Below are positions 14,901 through 21,726 of a stretch of 34,287 nt of DNA, in pieces. Source of the stretch: Methanobrevibacter sp. (GTDB taxonomy: Archaea > Methanobacteriota > Methanobacteria > Methanobacteriales > Methanobacteriaceae); NCBI RefSeq assembly GCF_017447225.1, contig NZ_JAFSNZ010000042.1, positions 1 to 34,287 on the forward strand, written 5' to 3'. The position numbers and the translations under genes are program-made. Under the pieces are notes generated by a model. It saw nothing but the letters and a program-made list of their open reading frames with translations, was not told where the DNA came from and searched no databases. Numbering within the stretch: the first letter of the stretch is position 1; each line of letters starts with the position of its first letter.

Positions 14901-16340
14901 CTACATTAACGAAAAAGTAGTTAATGGTAAAAATATAACATCGCCATCCTTTTTTATAAGATTTGTTGTTGATGAAATGACGATTCCATAATCACAGCCG
15001 TATTTGTTCATTGATTTTTTCACCTGACTTTTGTCCTTGTTGCCAATGCCTACCTCAACAGCCACTCTGTTTCCTTCAAAGGTAGTTAGGATAAAGTCTG
15101 CCATTCCTTTTCCTGTCGGTGCAAAGATGCCATGCGGCTTTGAGATAGTGTTTTTCAATCTGAAAAATGTGGATGCTACATAGGTTTCAGCTAAAACTCC
15201 AAGATAATCTCTATTGTTCGGATTATGCTTTCCTAGAGTGAAATTGATGCTTGCATTGAGTGTAGGTGATAAGAAATAATACTTGCTTGGGCTTCTTATC
15301 ATTTTAGATGCTCCTCCGTAAGGCTTTATATGGAAAATCAGATGAGTCTTTTCCAGAATATTCAGCAGTTCTGTTATGTTAGATCTTGAAGAGCCTATAT
15401 CCTTTGACAGATTGTTAACGGATAAGCCTCCGGGCTTTTGGGTTGCCATAAATGACAATATGTTGAATATAATCTGTTTTGTATTCCCGTTGTATGCCTT
15501 GTAATGCCTTACGTCATTTTCAACTACCCTTTCAATGAGTTCATAAATCTTTCTATGGGTATTAATCTCACTCAGGTTCAAAGATAATGGAAATCCTCCG
15601 TATAAGAGGAAGTATTCAAATTCTTTCATCAAAGGCTTTTTTAAAACAGAAGCTGATGTAATTAGATTTGTTTCTTTTTTTGATGCATTTTCAATATTTC
15701 CGGTTAAGAACAAATCAATCAAATCAGATGAAATATTGATATCGGCAATCCCATATTTCAGGTAAAGATATTCCTGAAAGTTCATTGGATATATTCTCTC
15801 AAACATTGTTCTTCTGACTGAATTAAGATTAATCTCTAAATCCAATGCGTTTGATCCTGTAAAAATCATGAAAACTTTCTTTGACTGGTCATATATTGCC
15901 TTTACTGTCTTTGACCAGTATTTATCTTCCTGAGCCTCATCAACTAAAAGGAAAATCTCCTCATCCAATGTTGCAAGATACCTGTGGTGTATATCTTCAA
16001 CAAAGATATCAACCAGATTCGAAATGTCTGATTTTTTGAATGATTTCAGCTGGTCCAAAGAAAGGTAGAGGATTCTGTTTTTGTCAATTCCCTTTTCAAT
16101 CAGATATTCATATGCCTGAAAGAGCAGTGTGCTTTTTCCTGTTCCTCTCAGTCCGGGCATTATCATGAGTCTGTTTTCTCTATATCCTCCTAAAAAATCA
16201 TCCAGATTGTTTTTTATGTTAGTGAATGCATTGCGGTATAGAAACTTTTCATTGTCATTTTTTAGAAAGTCATCGGCGATGTATGGGGTCGTGTTAATCT
16301 GTTTTATGATATAAGTTAAATAATCTTCTCTAGTGTTCAT
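14901..16340 (-). CDS. AAA ATPase with DUF4143-type C-terminus
   Basis: A 479-aa ATP-binding protein of the archaeal/bacterial AAA_14-DUF4143 family, whose members are numerous in gut methanogens and of uncertain role. Seen: Walker A GLRGTGKST (about 63-71), Walker B IFLLVDEAQE (about 129-138), a sensor-like MIFTGSNAL, an ERIYPMNFQEYL segment typical of the family, then a winged-helix-like part (GGLSVNNLSKDIGSSRSNIT) and the C-terminal restriction-endonuclease-like portion (GMADFILTTFEGNRVAVEVGIGNKDK). I start at ATG 16338-16340 because AGGTGA precedes it; an upstream in-frame start at 16361 lacks one. Its promoter region carries several ACAAG/CTTGT boxes. Confidence 0.8.
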   Translation of the reverse strand: MNTREDYLTYIIKQINTTPYIADDFLKNDNEKFLYRNAFTNIKNNLDDFLGGYRENRLMIMPGLRGTGKSTLLFQAYEYLIEKGIDKNRILYLSLDQLKSFKKSDISNLVDIFVEDIHHRYLATLDEEIFLLVDEAQEDKYWSKTVKAIYDQSKKVFMIFTGSNALDLEINLNSVRRTMFERIYPMNFQEYLYLKYGIADINISSDLIDLFLTGNIENASKKETNLITSASVLKKPLMKEFEYFLLYGGFPLSLNLSEINTHRKIYELIERVVENDVRHYKAYNGNTKQIIFNILSFMATQKPGGLSVNNLSKDIGSSRSNITELLNILEKTHLIFHIKPYGGASKMIRSPSKYYFLSPTLNASINFTLGKHNPNNRDYLGVLAETYVASTFFRLKNTISKPHGIFAPTGKGMADFILTTFEGNRVAVEVGIGNKDKSQVKKSMNKYGCDYGIVISSTTNLIKKDGDVIFLPLTTFSLM

Positions 16341-16372
16341 GTTTTTCACCTTTCTTCTCATGTATTAATATG

Positions 16373-16450
16373 ACTACAAGTAATATATAAATACTTGTAC
16401 TGAAAATAGTACAAGCAATATATAAAACCTTGTATTCTCAACACTACAAG
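16373..16450 (-). promoter_or_regulatory. Cluster of ACTACAAGTA / TACTTGTACT boxes at the ATPase promoter
   Basis: ACAAG or CTTGT occurs at 16376-16380, 16394-16398, 16411-16415, 16429-16433 and 16446-16450. The inner pair forms a perfect 8-bp inverted repeat (16394-16401 with 16408-16415). Boxes alternate with TATA-like TATATAA stretches. CAACACTACAAG (16439-16450) is repeated exactly at 18294-18305, upstream of the antitoxin-like gene. Probably regulator binding sites. Confidence 0.5.
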
Positions 16451-16558
16451 TAAATTCCAGATTTGTAAAATCGTAATAATAATTTTTGAAAATAAATTAT
16501 AAAATGCAACTGTGTGAAAATATTAAAAAGACATATTTAATTACTAATATAAAAAAAG

Positions 16559-16577
16559 AGGAGTTTAAAAAACTCCT
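16559..16577 (-). terminator. Intrinsic-type terminator of the adhesin fragment
   Basis: AGGAGTTT / AAACTCCT, a perfect 8-bp stem with an AAA loop, followed on the minus strand by a T7 run, 16 bp after the stop at 16593. Confidence 0.65.
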
Positions 16578-16592
16578 AAAAGTGTTTAAATT

Positions 16593-17930
16593 TTATTTTC
16601 TTCTTCTAATGTTTATACCTAAAAGTGCTAAAACTGCAAGAAGTACCAATATCGGATTACCGGTAGTCTTATCATCACTTGCAATGTCAACAGGTTTTTG
16701 GACTGTTTTGTTTTCATCCGCAACAGGAGGCACTATATCAGGAATAACTGTAATAATGCCTGTTCCGTTAGATGGATAATAACGATTGGTTCCGTTGAAT
16801 GAGACTTTAACATCATAGTTGCCGTCATAATCCATAGGAATTGTCCAGTCAACACTGCCTTCACCGTTGATGATTTCAACAGTCTTTTTAGTTCCGTCAG
16901 GCAATTCGACAGTAACGTTTCCGTTAAATACAGATCCGTCACGAGGAACAACCTTAATTGGAATAGTTACATTGTCATCAGGCTTAGCAGTAACATTACC
17001 AACAGTAATATCTACAGGAATCTTAATAACAGTAACAGTGCCGACGCCTTCGGAAGGCAAGTATTTATCATTACCTGCAAATCTTACGGCGTCATTGTAG
17101 ACATCAGGTGTGTAATCAGCAGGAACATGCCATGAAACATTACCAGAACCGTTAATGATTTCAACAGTCTGATTGGAACCATCAGGTAAAGTAATAGTCA
17201 CATTACCATTAAACGGTTTGTTATCATCTGCAGTCACATTAATCGGAATAGTAATATCCGTATCCGGATAGGTTGTAATGTTTCCAACACTGATATGGGT
17301 TGGAATCTGCAATACAGTAATTGTACCTGTTCCATTGGAAGGCAAGTACATATCATCACCGATAACATTGATTGTGTCATTGTACTCATCTGGAGTGTAA
17401 TCCTCTGGAATTGTCCAGGTGATATTTCCCGTTCCGTTAATGATTTCAACAGTCTGATTGGAACCATCAGGTAAAGTAATAGTCACATTACCATTAAACG
17501 GTTTATTGTCATCAGCTGTTACATTAACAGGAATAGTAACATTTTCTCCAGGATAAGTTGTAACGTTTTCAATGCTTACATGTGTAGGAATTGGAATTAC
17601 AATAATAATACCTGTACCATTGGAAGGCAAGTAAGTCTCATTTCCAGGGAAGGTAACTGTATCGTTATATTGTGGAACGTAATCTTCTGGAACTAGCCAA
17701 GTAGCATTTCCAGTACCGTTAACGATTTCAACAGTCTGATTAGAACCATCAGGCAATGTAATAGTCACATTACCGTTAACTGGTTTGTTATCATCTGCAG
17801 TCACATTAATCGGAATAGTTACGTTTTCACCCCTTACACCAGTCACATTAGCCACTGAAGTGTGAGTAGGAATCGGCAGTACAGTAATAGTTCCGTTTCC
17901 GCTGGATGGGAAGTATGAAGCGAAAAGACT
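16593..17930 (-). pseudogene. C-terminal fragment of an Ig-repeat surface protein
   Basis: About 440 codons of a surface protein that has lost its start. Five ~75-95-aa repeats share the pattern 'PDDNVTIPI.V....FNGNVTITLPDG...VEIINGTG...W.IP.DY....YND...F.GN..YLPSNGTGTITV'. The end is a typical archaeal cell-surface tail: a linker rich in Pro/Asp/Lys, one hydrophobic helix (ILVLLAVLALLGINI) and basic RRRK, so the protein was membrane-anchored. The frame stays open upstream of GTG 17855; recognisable repeat sequence begins at about 17918-17930 (YFPSSGNGTITV) and the frame meets a stop at about 17985, with no start codon, signal peptide or ribosome binding site. The 5' part was replaced by the VapC-like remnant. 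Confidence 0.75.
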
Positions 17931-17933
17931 CGG

Positions 17934-17951
17934 CTTTTTGAACTTTTTGAA
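17934..17951. repeat. 9-bp tandem duplication at the adhesin/VapC junction
   Basis: CTTTTTGAA occurs twice in a row exactly where VapC-like and adhesin-like coding sequence meet. It could be a scar of the rearrangement (a duplicated target or a slippage product), or chance in AT-rich DNA. Confidence 0.3.
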
Positions 17952-18070
17952 GGAAAATTCTGTGCTGTATATAATGATTTTAATTTATCCAATAATTTTA
18001 CTGCATTATCATGCCATTAATCTTTCTCAACTATTAATGCAATAATATATGATGCATCTGCAAAAATCAA
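17952..18070 (-). pseudogene. VapC-like PIN-domain toxin, nonsense-mutated and truncated
   Basis: The frame from TTG 18068-18070 reads IFADASYIIALIVEKD, then TAA (18017-18019), then WHDNAVKLLDKLKSLYTAQ. This is the standard opening of PIN-domain ribonucleases: first catalytic Asp in 'hhhhDxS', a hydrophobic helix, then 'EKD-x-WH..A'. The stop stands where family members commonly have a Gln, so one C-to-T change (CAA to TAA) explains it. The remaining three-quarters of a PIN domain, with its other acidic residues, is missing: the sequence joins adhesin DNA. GGTGA at the end of the antitoxin gene serves as ribosome binding site four bases upstream. The product cannot be active. Confidence 0.65.
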
Positions 18071-18074
18071 GTTA

Positions 18075-18203
18075 TCACCATTTCAATCCTTTTGATCCTC
18101 TTTTTTTAATCTCAACGCTGTCATATGGGAGTTTTACTTTTATTAATGAAATGATATCTTTTTCTTCAATCTTTTTGGATGATGGCTTTTTTTCAATAAT
18201 CAT
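18075..18203 (-). CDS. Short antitoxin-like protein of the broken VapBC pair
   Basis: A 42-aa ORF beginning MIIEKKPSSKKIEEKDIISL and ending IKKRGSKGLKW. ATG 18201-18203 is preceded by AAGGAAG, and further up by a TATA-like box with a purine-rich element (about 18272-18286). It ends 4 bp before the VapC-like start. Size, charge and position are those of a small VapB-type antitoxin; the sequence itself is not recognised as a known family, so the name rests on the neighbour. With the toxin dead it may be a relic that is still expressed. Confidence 0.5.
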   Translation of the reverse strand: MIIEKKPSSKKIEEKDIISLIKVKLPYDSVEIKKRGSKGLKW

Positions 18204-18330
18204 TTAAATCTTCCTTCAATTATCAAATATGAGAATTTTAGTTATTTTTCTGATTTGTATTACAGATTAAATATATCTTTCGCAATTAACTCACAACACT
18301 ACAAGCATTTAAAAAAAATAAGAAAAAATG

Positions 18331-18567
18331 TCAGATTATGCAGTCGTCCATAAGCGAGAACCCTTCATCATGAGCCAAATCATTAGAAATGTTTGACTCA
18401 TACAACGAATCCTTAAGGATAACCCATGGAAGATTCAGCTCTTTGACCTTTTTTTCCAAAGAAAAAAGTTCTGAATCTGTTATTTCTGTTTCCTCAAATT
18501 TGTAAAGCCAATATGACTTTTTCGAATATGTTTTTCTATGATAAACATTTAAAACGCCACTTCTCAT
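18331..18567 (-). CDS. Single copy of an unnamed W-rich repeat domain
   Basis: A 78-aa protein consisting of little more than one copy of the domain repeated four times in the protein at 23258-24475. Shared pattern: 'SGVLNV..........YWLY.FE...I....L.SLEKKV..LNLPWVILKDSLYE'. Elsewhere such 'TGF-x-V ... W-x-Y ... L-x-x-L-x-x-x-V-x-x-x-x-L-x-W' units look like small DNA-binding modules of the AP2/NUMOD kind, but I cannot assign a family. Start at ATG 18565-18567 because AGGTGA precedes it; GTG 18576 is inside that signal. The leader can form a hairpin that hides the ribosome binding site. Confidence 0.6.
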   Translation of the reverse strand: MRSGVLNVYHRKTYSKKSYWLYKFEETEITDSELFSLEKKVKELNLPWVILKDSLYESNISNDLAHDEGFSLMDDCII

Positions 18568-18568
18568 G

Positions 18569-18615
18569 ACAATCACCTAATTATAATTTTGAACTTTGAT
18601 ATTTAAGGTGATTGT
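18569..18615 (-). promoter_or_regulatory. Leader hairpin that would mask the ribosome binding site
   Basis: Perfect 10-bp inverted repeat ACAATCACCT (18569-18578) / AGGTGATTGT (18606-18615) with a 27-nt AT-rich loop. In the minus-strand mRNA the second arm is AGGUGAUUGU, the ribosome binding site directly before the AUG at 18567. A TATA-like element at about 18636-18646 would place the transcript start close to 18615, so the whole hairpin could be at the 5' end of the mRNA. Confidence 0.5.
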
Positions 18616-18635
18616 GCGAGAGCATGTGAACAGTA
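18613..18635 (-). promoter_or_regulatory. Copy 2 of the 23-nt motif shared by two promoters
   Basis: Minus strand TACTGTTCACATGCTCTCG followed by CACA, matching 21 of 23 positions with the copy at 11587-11609. It too lies about 50 nt before a start codon (18567). Confidence 0.4.
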
Positions 18636-18660
18636 ATATTTTTAAAAAAAATTTCGAATT

Positions 18661-18836
18661 TGTTAAGATTATGTTAAGAATATGCTATGAGTATGTTAAG
18701 ACTATGTTAATGGTATGTTAAGGGTATGTTAAGAGTATGCTACGAATTTGTTACGAGTGTGTTACGAGTTTGTTAAGGGTATGCTACGAGTGTGTTACGA
18801 GTATGTTACGAGTGTGTTACGAATGTATTAAGTCTG
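18661..18836. repeat. 11-bp tandem repeat array, about 16 units
   Basis: Consensus on the plus strand TGTTAMGAGTA. Units start at 18661, 18672, 18683, 18694, 18705, 18716, 18727, 18738, 18749, 18760, 18771, 18782, 18793, 18804 and 18815, with a degenerate last unit at 18826. The spacing is exactly 11 bp throughout. Units in the left half mostly read TTAAG, those in the right half mostly TTACG. There are no spacers, so it is not a CRISPR, and the non-triplet unit plus TAA codons exclude coding. One unit per helical turn suggests a protein-binding array or intrinsically shaped DNA. Confidence 0.85.
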
Positions 18837-18958
18837 CTTTTCTTATTGAAATGTTGTGTTAAAAAATTCATCAAAAATAACAGAAATTGGTCCAATAATT
18901 ATGTAGACACTTAAAAACAGTTTAAAAAATAAAAAAAGAAGTGAAAAATATCTTGAAC
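18837..18958. other. Intergenic DNA after the tandem array
   Basis: AT-rich; no ORF, hairpin or promoter that I can support. Together with the array it separates the surface-protein cluster from the small repeat-domain gene. Confidence 0.4.
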
Positions 18959-19552
18959 CTATTTGAATCCAAGACTGTGTATTTCACCGGTTCTTATATC
19001 AACAGTCCTCATGTAGCCGTCCTCATATTCCTGTTTGACCGTATACTGGTCAAGGTAATATCTGTTCGTTTCAGGATATGGATCATTGGACGGAGGCAGA
19101 TTGTTGATGTCATACATTGTAGATGAAGACTGGGAAGTGTCTGATGATACTGTTGCGACAACTTCCTGATTGATGGTCAGTTTCTGCTGCGCGTGACTTT
19201 CACCGTATTTCTCACTTCCGCTGTAAACAACACTGACATTATACTCGCCGGGGCTTAAATCCAAACCGATAGTGGATTCGCCGTTTGAATTTGTCCGGGC
19301 AATTTTTTCCATGACCACTTTGCCGGCGGAATCTGTAACAGTAATATTTACCGCCTCGTTTGACAATGCTGTATTATTCAAATCGGTTAAAAGGAGAGAT
19401 AACTTTCCACCCTCATTCTGTTCACTTTCACTTGTAATTATAACTTTAACGGGATCTTTTGTATCTGCAGGGTTTAATAATGTAACTCCAATTGCAGCTG
19501 CAAGAATAATGATTATTACAAGCAGTATTATGATTATCTTATTATATTCCAT
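18959..19552 (-). CDS. Membrane-anchored surface protein with Ig-like domain
   Basis: A 197-aa protein: an N-terminal signal anchor (about residues 6-27, IIIILLVIIIILAAAIGVTL), an Ig-like domain (SEQNEGGKLSLLLTDLNNTA ... TNSNGESTIGLDLSPGEYNVSVVYSG), a Ser/Thr linker and a C-terminal segment rich in Tyr and Pro ending 'YMRTVDIRTGEIHSLGFK'. Same plan as the protein at 22525-23103. The tail recalls the C-terminal 'YKRMYNPDTGEIYWGSLG' of the protein at 21354. Start at ATG 19550-19552 with AGGAG upstream; a longer frame exists but would remove the signal from the N-terminus. It lies 16 bp after the metallopeptidase gene, so is probably last in that operon. Confidence 0.75.
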   Translation of the reverse strand: MEYNKIIIILLVIIIILAAAIGVTLLNPADTKDPVKVIITSESEQNEGGKLSLLLTDLNNTALSNEAVNITVTDSAGKVVMEKIARTNSNGESTIGLDLSPGEYNVSVVYSGSEKYGESHAQQKLTINQEVVATVSSDTSQSSSTMYDINNLPPSNDPYPETNRYYLDQYTVKQEYEDGYMRTVDIRTGEIHSLGFK

Positions 19553-19568
19553 TTTTAATCGCTCCTGA

Positions 19569-21077
19569 TTAATTTTTTCGTGAAAACTTAGCCATATACC
19601 TTTCAAGCTTTTGAGGGTTGCTTAAGGTTTCACCAATGCCTGATGTCAGAACAATTCCAAAGGCTTCAATGAGATTATCATCATCAAGCCTAGAATCGAT
19701 TTCAAGGTCTAACTGCTCATAGTTCGGTGCCATATTCAGTGAAAGGAACTCATCCTTGATATCTTCCCTTAAGTCCTCGTCGATGAACTTCTCAAAAATA
19801 TCATTGATGTCATAGGCAAGGGTATTAGCTATGAGCAGGCAATAGTCAATATCCTCTTTTGAATATAAGTGTGATATCTCATCAAGCTTGTAGTTGAATG
19901 ATGAGTAGTCCTGAAAACCGAAAAGGGCAAATCTTCCCTCGACAGTATGGGCGCAGAACTCATCCATAAGATAGTTCAAATCATCCTCCAGAAGCATCTT
20001 TATATAACTTGAAATGAGCGGAGTGTCATCTGTGTCAAGGATTTTCATAAGGATTTCCTTTAAGATTTTCTCGACAATGAAATGTGTCAGCTCATGGATG
20101 ATTGAGGTGATGATAAGAGGACTCGCCAGCCGGTCATCAATCTTGATTTTGTTGAATGCATATGATCCAAGAAGCCTTCCCCTTGATTTATATGTGATAT
20201 CTGCAAATGACTTTGCGAAAAGCAGAACCTTATCCTTTGTCTTTATCTGGTTTAGATTTATTGAATTAATCTTAATCGCATTGATTAAAAGCAGCTGGCT
20301 TGACTGAGTGATGTTATCAAGGATATTTTTATAATCTGTGATTGTGATATCGCATCTTATGATTTTTTCAATGTTTTCATCCGTGAAAAGCTCCTCTGCG
20401 GAATTGATGCTGTTTTCATGAGTGTTTTCTATTGGATATGAAAATTCAATGTCTTTAACATTAAATGATGATTCAATGCCCCTGCTGTAAAATGCCCGTT
20501 CATGACGATATTCCATGTCCATTAAAGGCCTTTGGGCAAAAATTACGGCTTCACCCTTTTGAATTTTAATGAAACGTGTGAATTCTTTTTGAAGTCTGGC
20601 ATATATTGAAACCAGAAAGTCCAAATCGGTTGTGAGTTTAGTGTCATCTAATTCGTCATAGCTATATTTTTTATCAATTATTGAATATGAATCATCATAA
20701 TAATTAAGCGTAAAATCATTTAAATCAATGGTCTTTAGAATACTTATCAGTTCCAATTCGAATGATGTATACTCAGAGTAAATTTCAAGCCTTGGAACAA
20801 GAGAAAGGTGAACTTCACAATTTTCACAGTCAAAGCTGTACTCAATTTGAAGTGATTCCTGGGAGGAATCAAAGGAATCATGAGTTATGCTGATCCAGGG
20901 ATTTAAAGCCCAATTATTTTTACCGCAGGATGCCTTAACGGAAAAATCCTTTAAACTCGGGAATTCTTTTGGCGTATTTTTGCTGAATTTCTGGGCAAAA
21001 TCGCTTCTTTTGAATTCTTTTGTCCTTTCTAAAGGATAAGTGTCTAAAATCTCTCTAAAGTAATTGGCCAACGTCAT
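19569..21077 (-). CDS. MrcB-N-like domain fused to an HExxH metallopeptidase-like domain
   Basis: A 502-aa protein with an unusual architecture. Residues 1 to about 100 fit the N-terminal domain of MrcB-type restriction proteins: 'LANYFREILDTYP', then a GKNNWALNPWISI block corresponding to the family's GkGNWAxxPWIaI, then 'YSFDCENCEVHLSL'. About 150-240 is unassigned. About 320-400 is a zinc-peptidase-like helix pair: IIHELTHFIVEKIL (HExxH at about 328-332) and some 40 residues later YLMDEFCAHTVEGRF, whose Glu could be the third ligand. No signal peptide or membrane segment, so cytoplasmic. Start at ATG 21075-21077 (GAGTGA upstream) rather than GTG 21086. It follows the small TPR ORF by five bases. 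Possibly a nucleic-acid-sensing protease, by analogy with ImmA/IrrE-type proteins; unproven. Confidence 0.6.
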   Translation of the reverse strand: MTLANYFREILDTYPLERTKEFKRSDFAQKFSKNTPKEFPSLKDFSVKASCGKNNWALNPWISITHDSFDSSQESLQIEYSFDCENCEVHLSLVPRLEIYSEYTSFELELISILKTIDLNDFTLNYYDDSYSIIDKKYSYDELDDTKLTTDLDFLVSIYARLQKEFTRFIKIQKGEAVIFAQRPLMDMEYRHERAFYSRGIESSFNVKDIEFSYPIENTHENSINSAEELFTDENIEKIIRCDITITDYKNILDNITQSSQLLLINAIKINSINLNQIKTKDKVLLFAKSFADITYKSRGRLLGSYAFNKIKIDDRLASPLIITSIIHELTHFIVEKILKEILMKILDTDDTPLISSYIKMLLEDDLNYLMDEFCAHTVEGRFALFGFQDYSSFNYKLDEISHLYSKEDIDYCLLIANTLAYDINDIFEKFIDEDLREDIKDEFLSLNMAPNYEQLDLEIDSRLDDDNLIEAFGIVLTSGIGETLSNPQKLERYMAKFSRKN

Positions 21078-21082
21078 TAAAA

Positions 21083-21259
21083 TCACTCACTTTCCAATGC
21101 ATCTAAGCATAACTGGATATTATTTTTGATTGTCGGATCATCGGGAACTAAATTATGTGCTTGGCTAAAGCATTCCAGTGCTTCCTTGAAGTTTCCAATT
21201 TGGGAAAGCTCAACTCCACGGTTGTTTAAATTAATTGCTTCTTGTTCAATCTGTGCCAT
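21083..21259 (-). CDS. Small TPR-like protein, unusual or internal start
   Basis: A 58-aa ORF from ATG 21257-21259: a single TPR-like helix pair, 'EAINLNNRGVELSQIGNFKEALECFSQAHNLVPDDP' in pattern (A, G, A, F, A, P at the TPR positions), ending ALESE. AGGA lies about nine bases before the ATG. The frame stays open further upstream to a hydrophobic IISFLPFIAAGIAG, right behind GAGGTG and a TATA-like box (about 21328-21340), but there only ATT/ATC codons could start. A 72-aa form from ATT 21299-21301 with a hydrophobic N-terminus is therefore possible. The stop is five bases before the metallopeptidase ATG, which suggests coupling. Confidence 0.6.
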   Translation of the reverse strand: MAQIEQEAINLNNRGVELSQIGNFKEALECFSQAHNLVPDDPTIKNNIQLCLDALESE

Positions 21260-21353
21260 GCCTGCAATTCCTGCAGCTATAAAAGGTAAAAAGCTGATAA
21301 TTACACCTCTTTTAATTATTATCTTATTTATTATAAATTATTTTTCCATCATA

Positions 21354-21725
21354 TTAACCCAAAGACCCCCAATAGATTTCACCAGTATCCGGGTTGTACA
21401 TTCTTTTGTAGCTGTGGCCATCATCATCAGTCATGGTAGGCTGTGAATGAGTGTATGCCCAACTGTCACCACCCTGCTGTGACTCATCCCACCTTTGGAT
21501 ATATTCATCAGAGTTGTATTCAGGATCTTCATTTACACTTTGGGAGCTTTGCTGGGACTGTGTAGGTTCATCACTTTCATCTAGAGTCCAGTTGGTAATG
21601 TTAACACTTGAATTAGTCGTATTGTTAACAATATCTGTTTCACTTTGAAAGTTTATGTCAAAGACAAAAATGCCTAAAACAATGACTGCAATACAAATAA
21701 CTGCAAAAATAAGTTTTCTGCTCAT
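21354..21725 (-). CDS. Small anchored surface protein
   Basis: A 123-aa protein with an N-terminal signal anchor (about 5-23, LIFAVICIAVIVLGIFVF), a Ser/Asn/Gln/Asp-rich low-complexity middle (about 30-80), and a C-terminal SWAYTHSQPTMTDDDGHSY... tail ending in DPxTGEIYWG-like residues. No catalytic motif. It starts one base after the stop of the zinc-ribbon protein upstream, so the two are almost certainly one transcript. Confidence 0.65.
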   Translation of the reverse strand: MSRKLIFAVICIAVIVLGIFVFDINFQSETDIVNNTTNSSVNITNWTLDESDEPTQSQQSSQSVNEDPEYNSDEYIQRWDESQQGGDSWAYTHSQPTMTDDDGHSYKRMYNPDTGEIYWGSLG

Positions 21726-21726
21726 A

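Noticed and set aside
18661-18836. Tandem array as CRISPR or coding repeat
   Set aside because: Units are 11 bp with no spacers, so not CRISPR. The unit is not a multiple of three and contains TAA, so no frame stays open.
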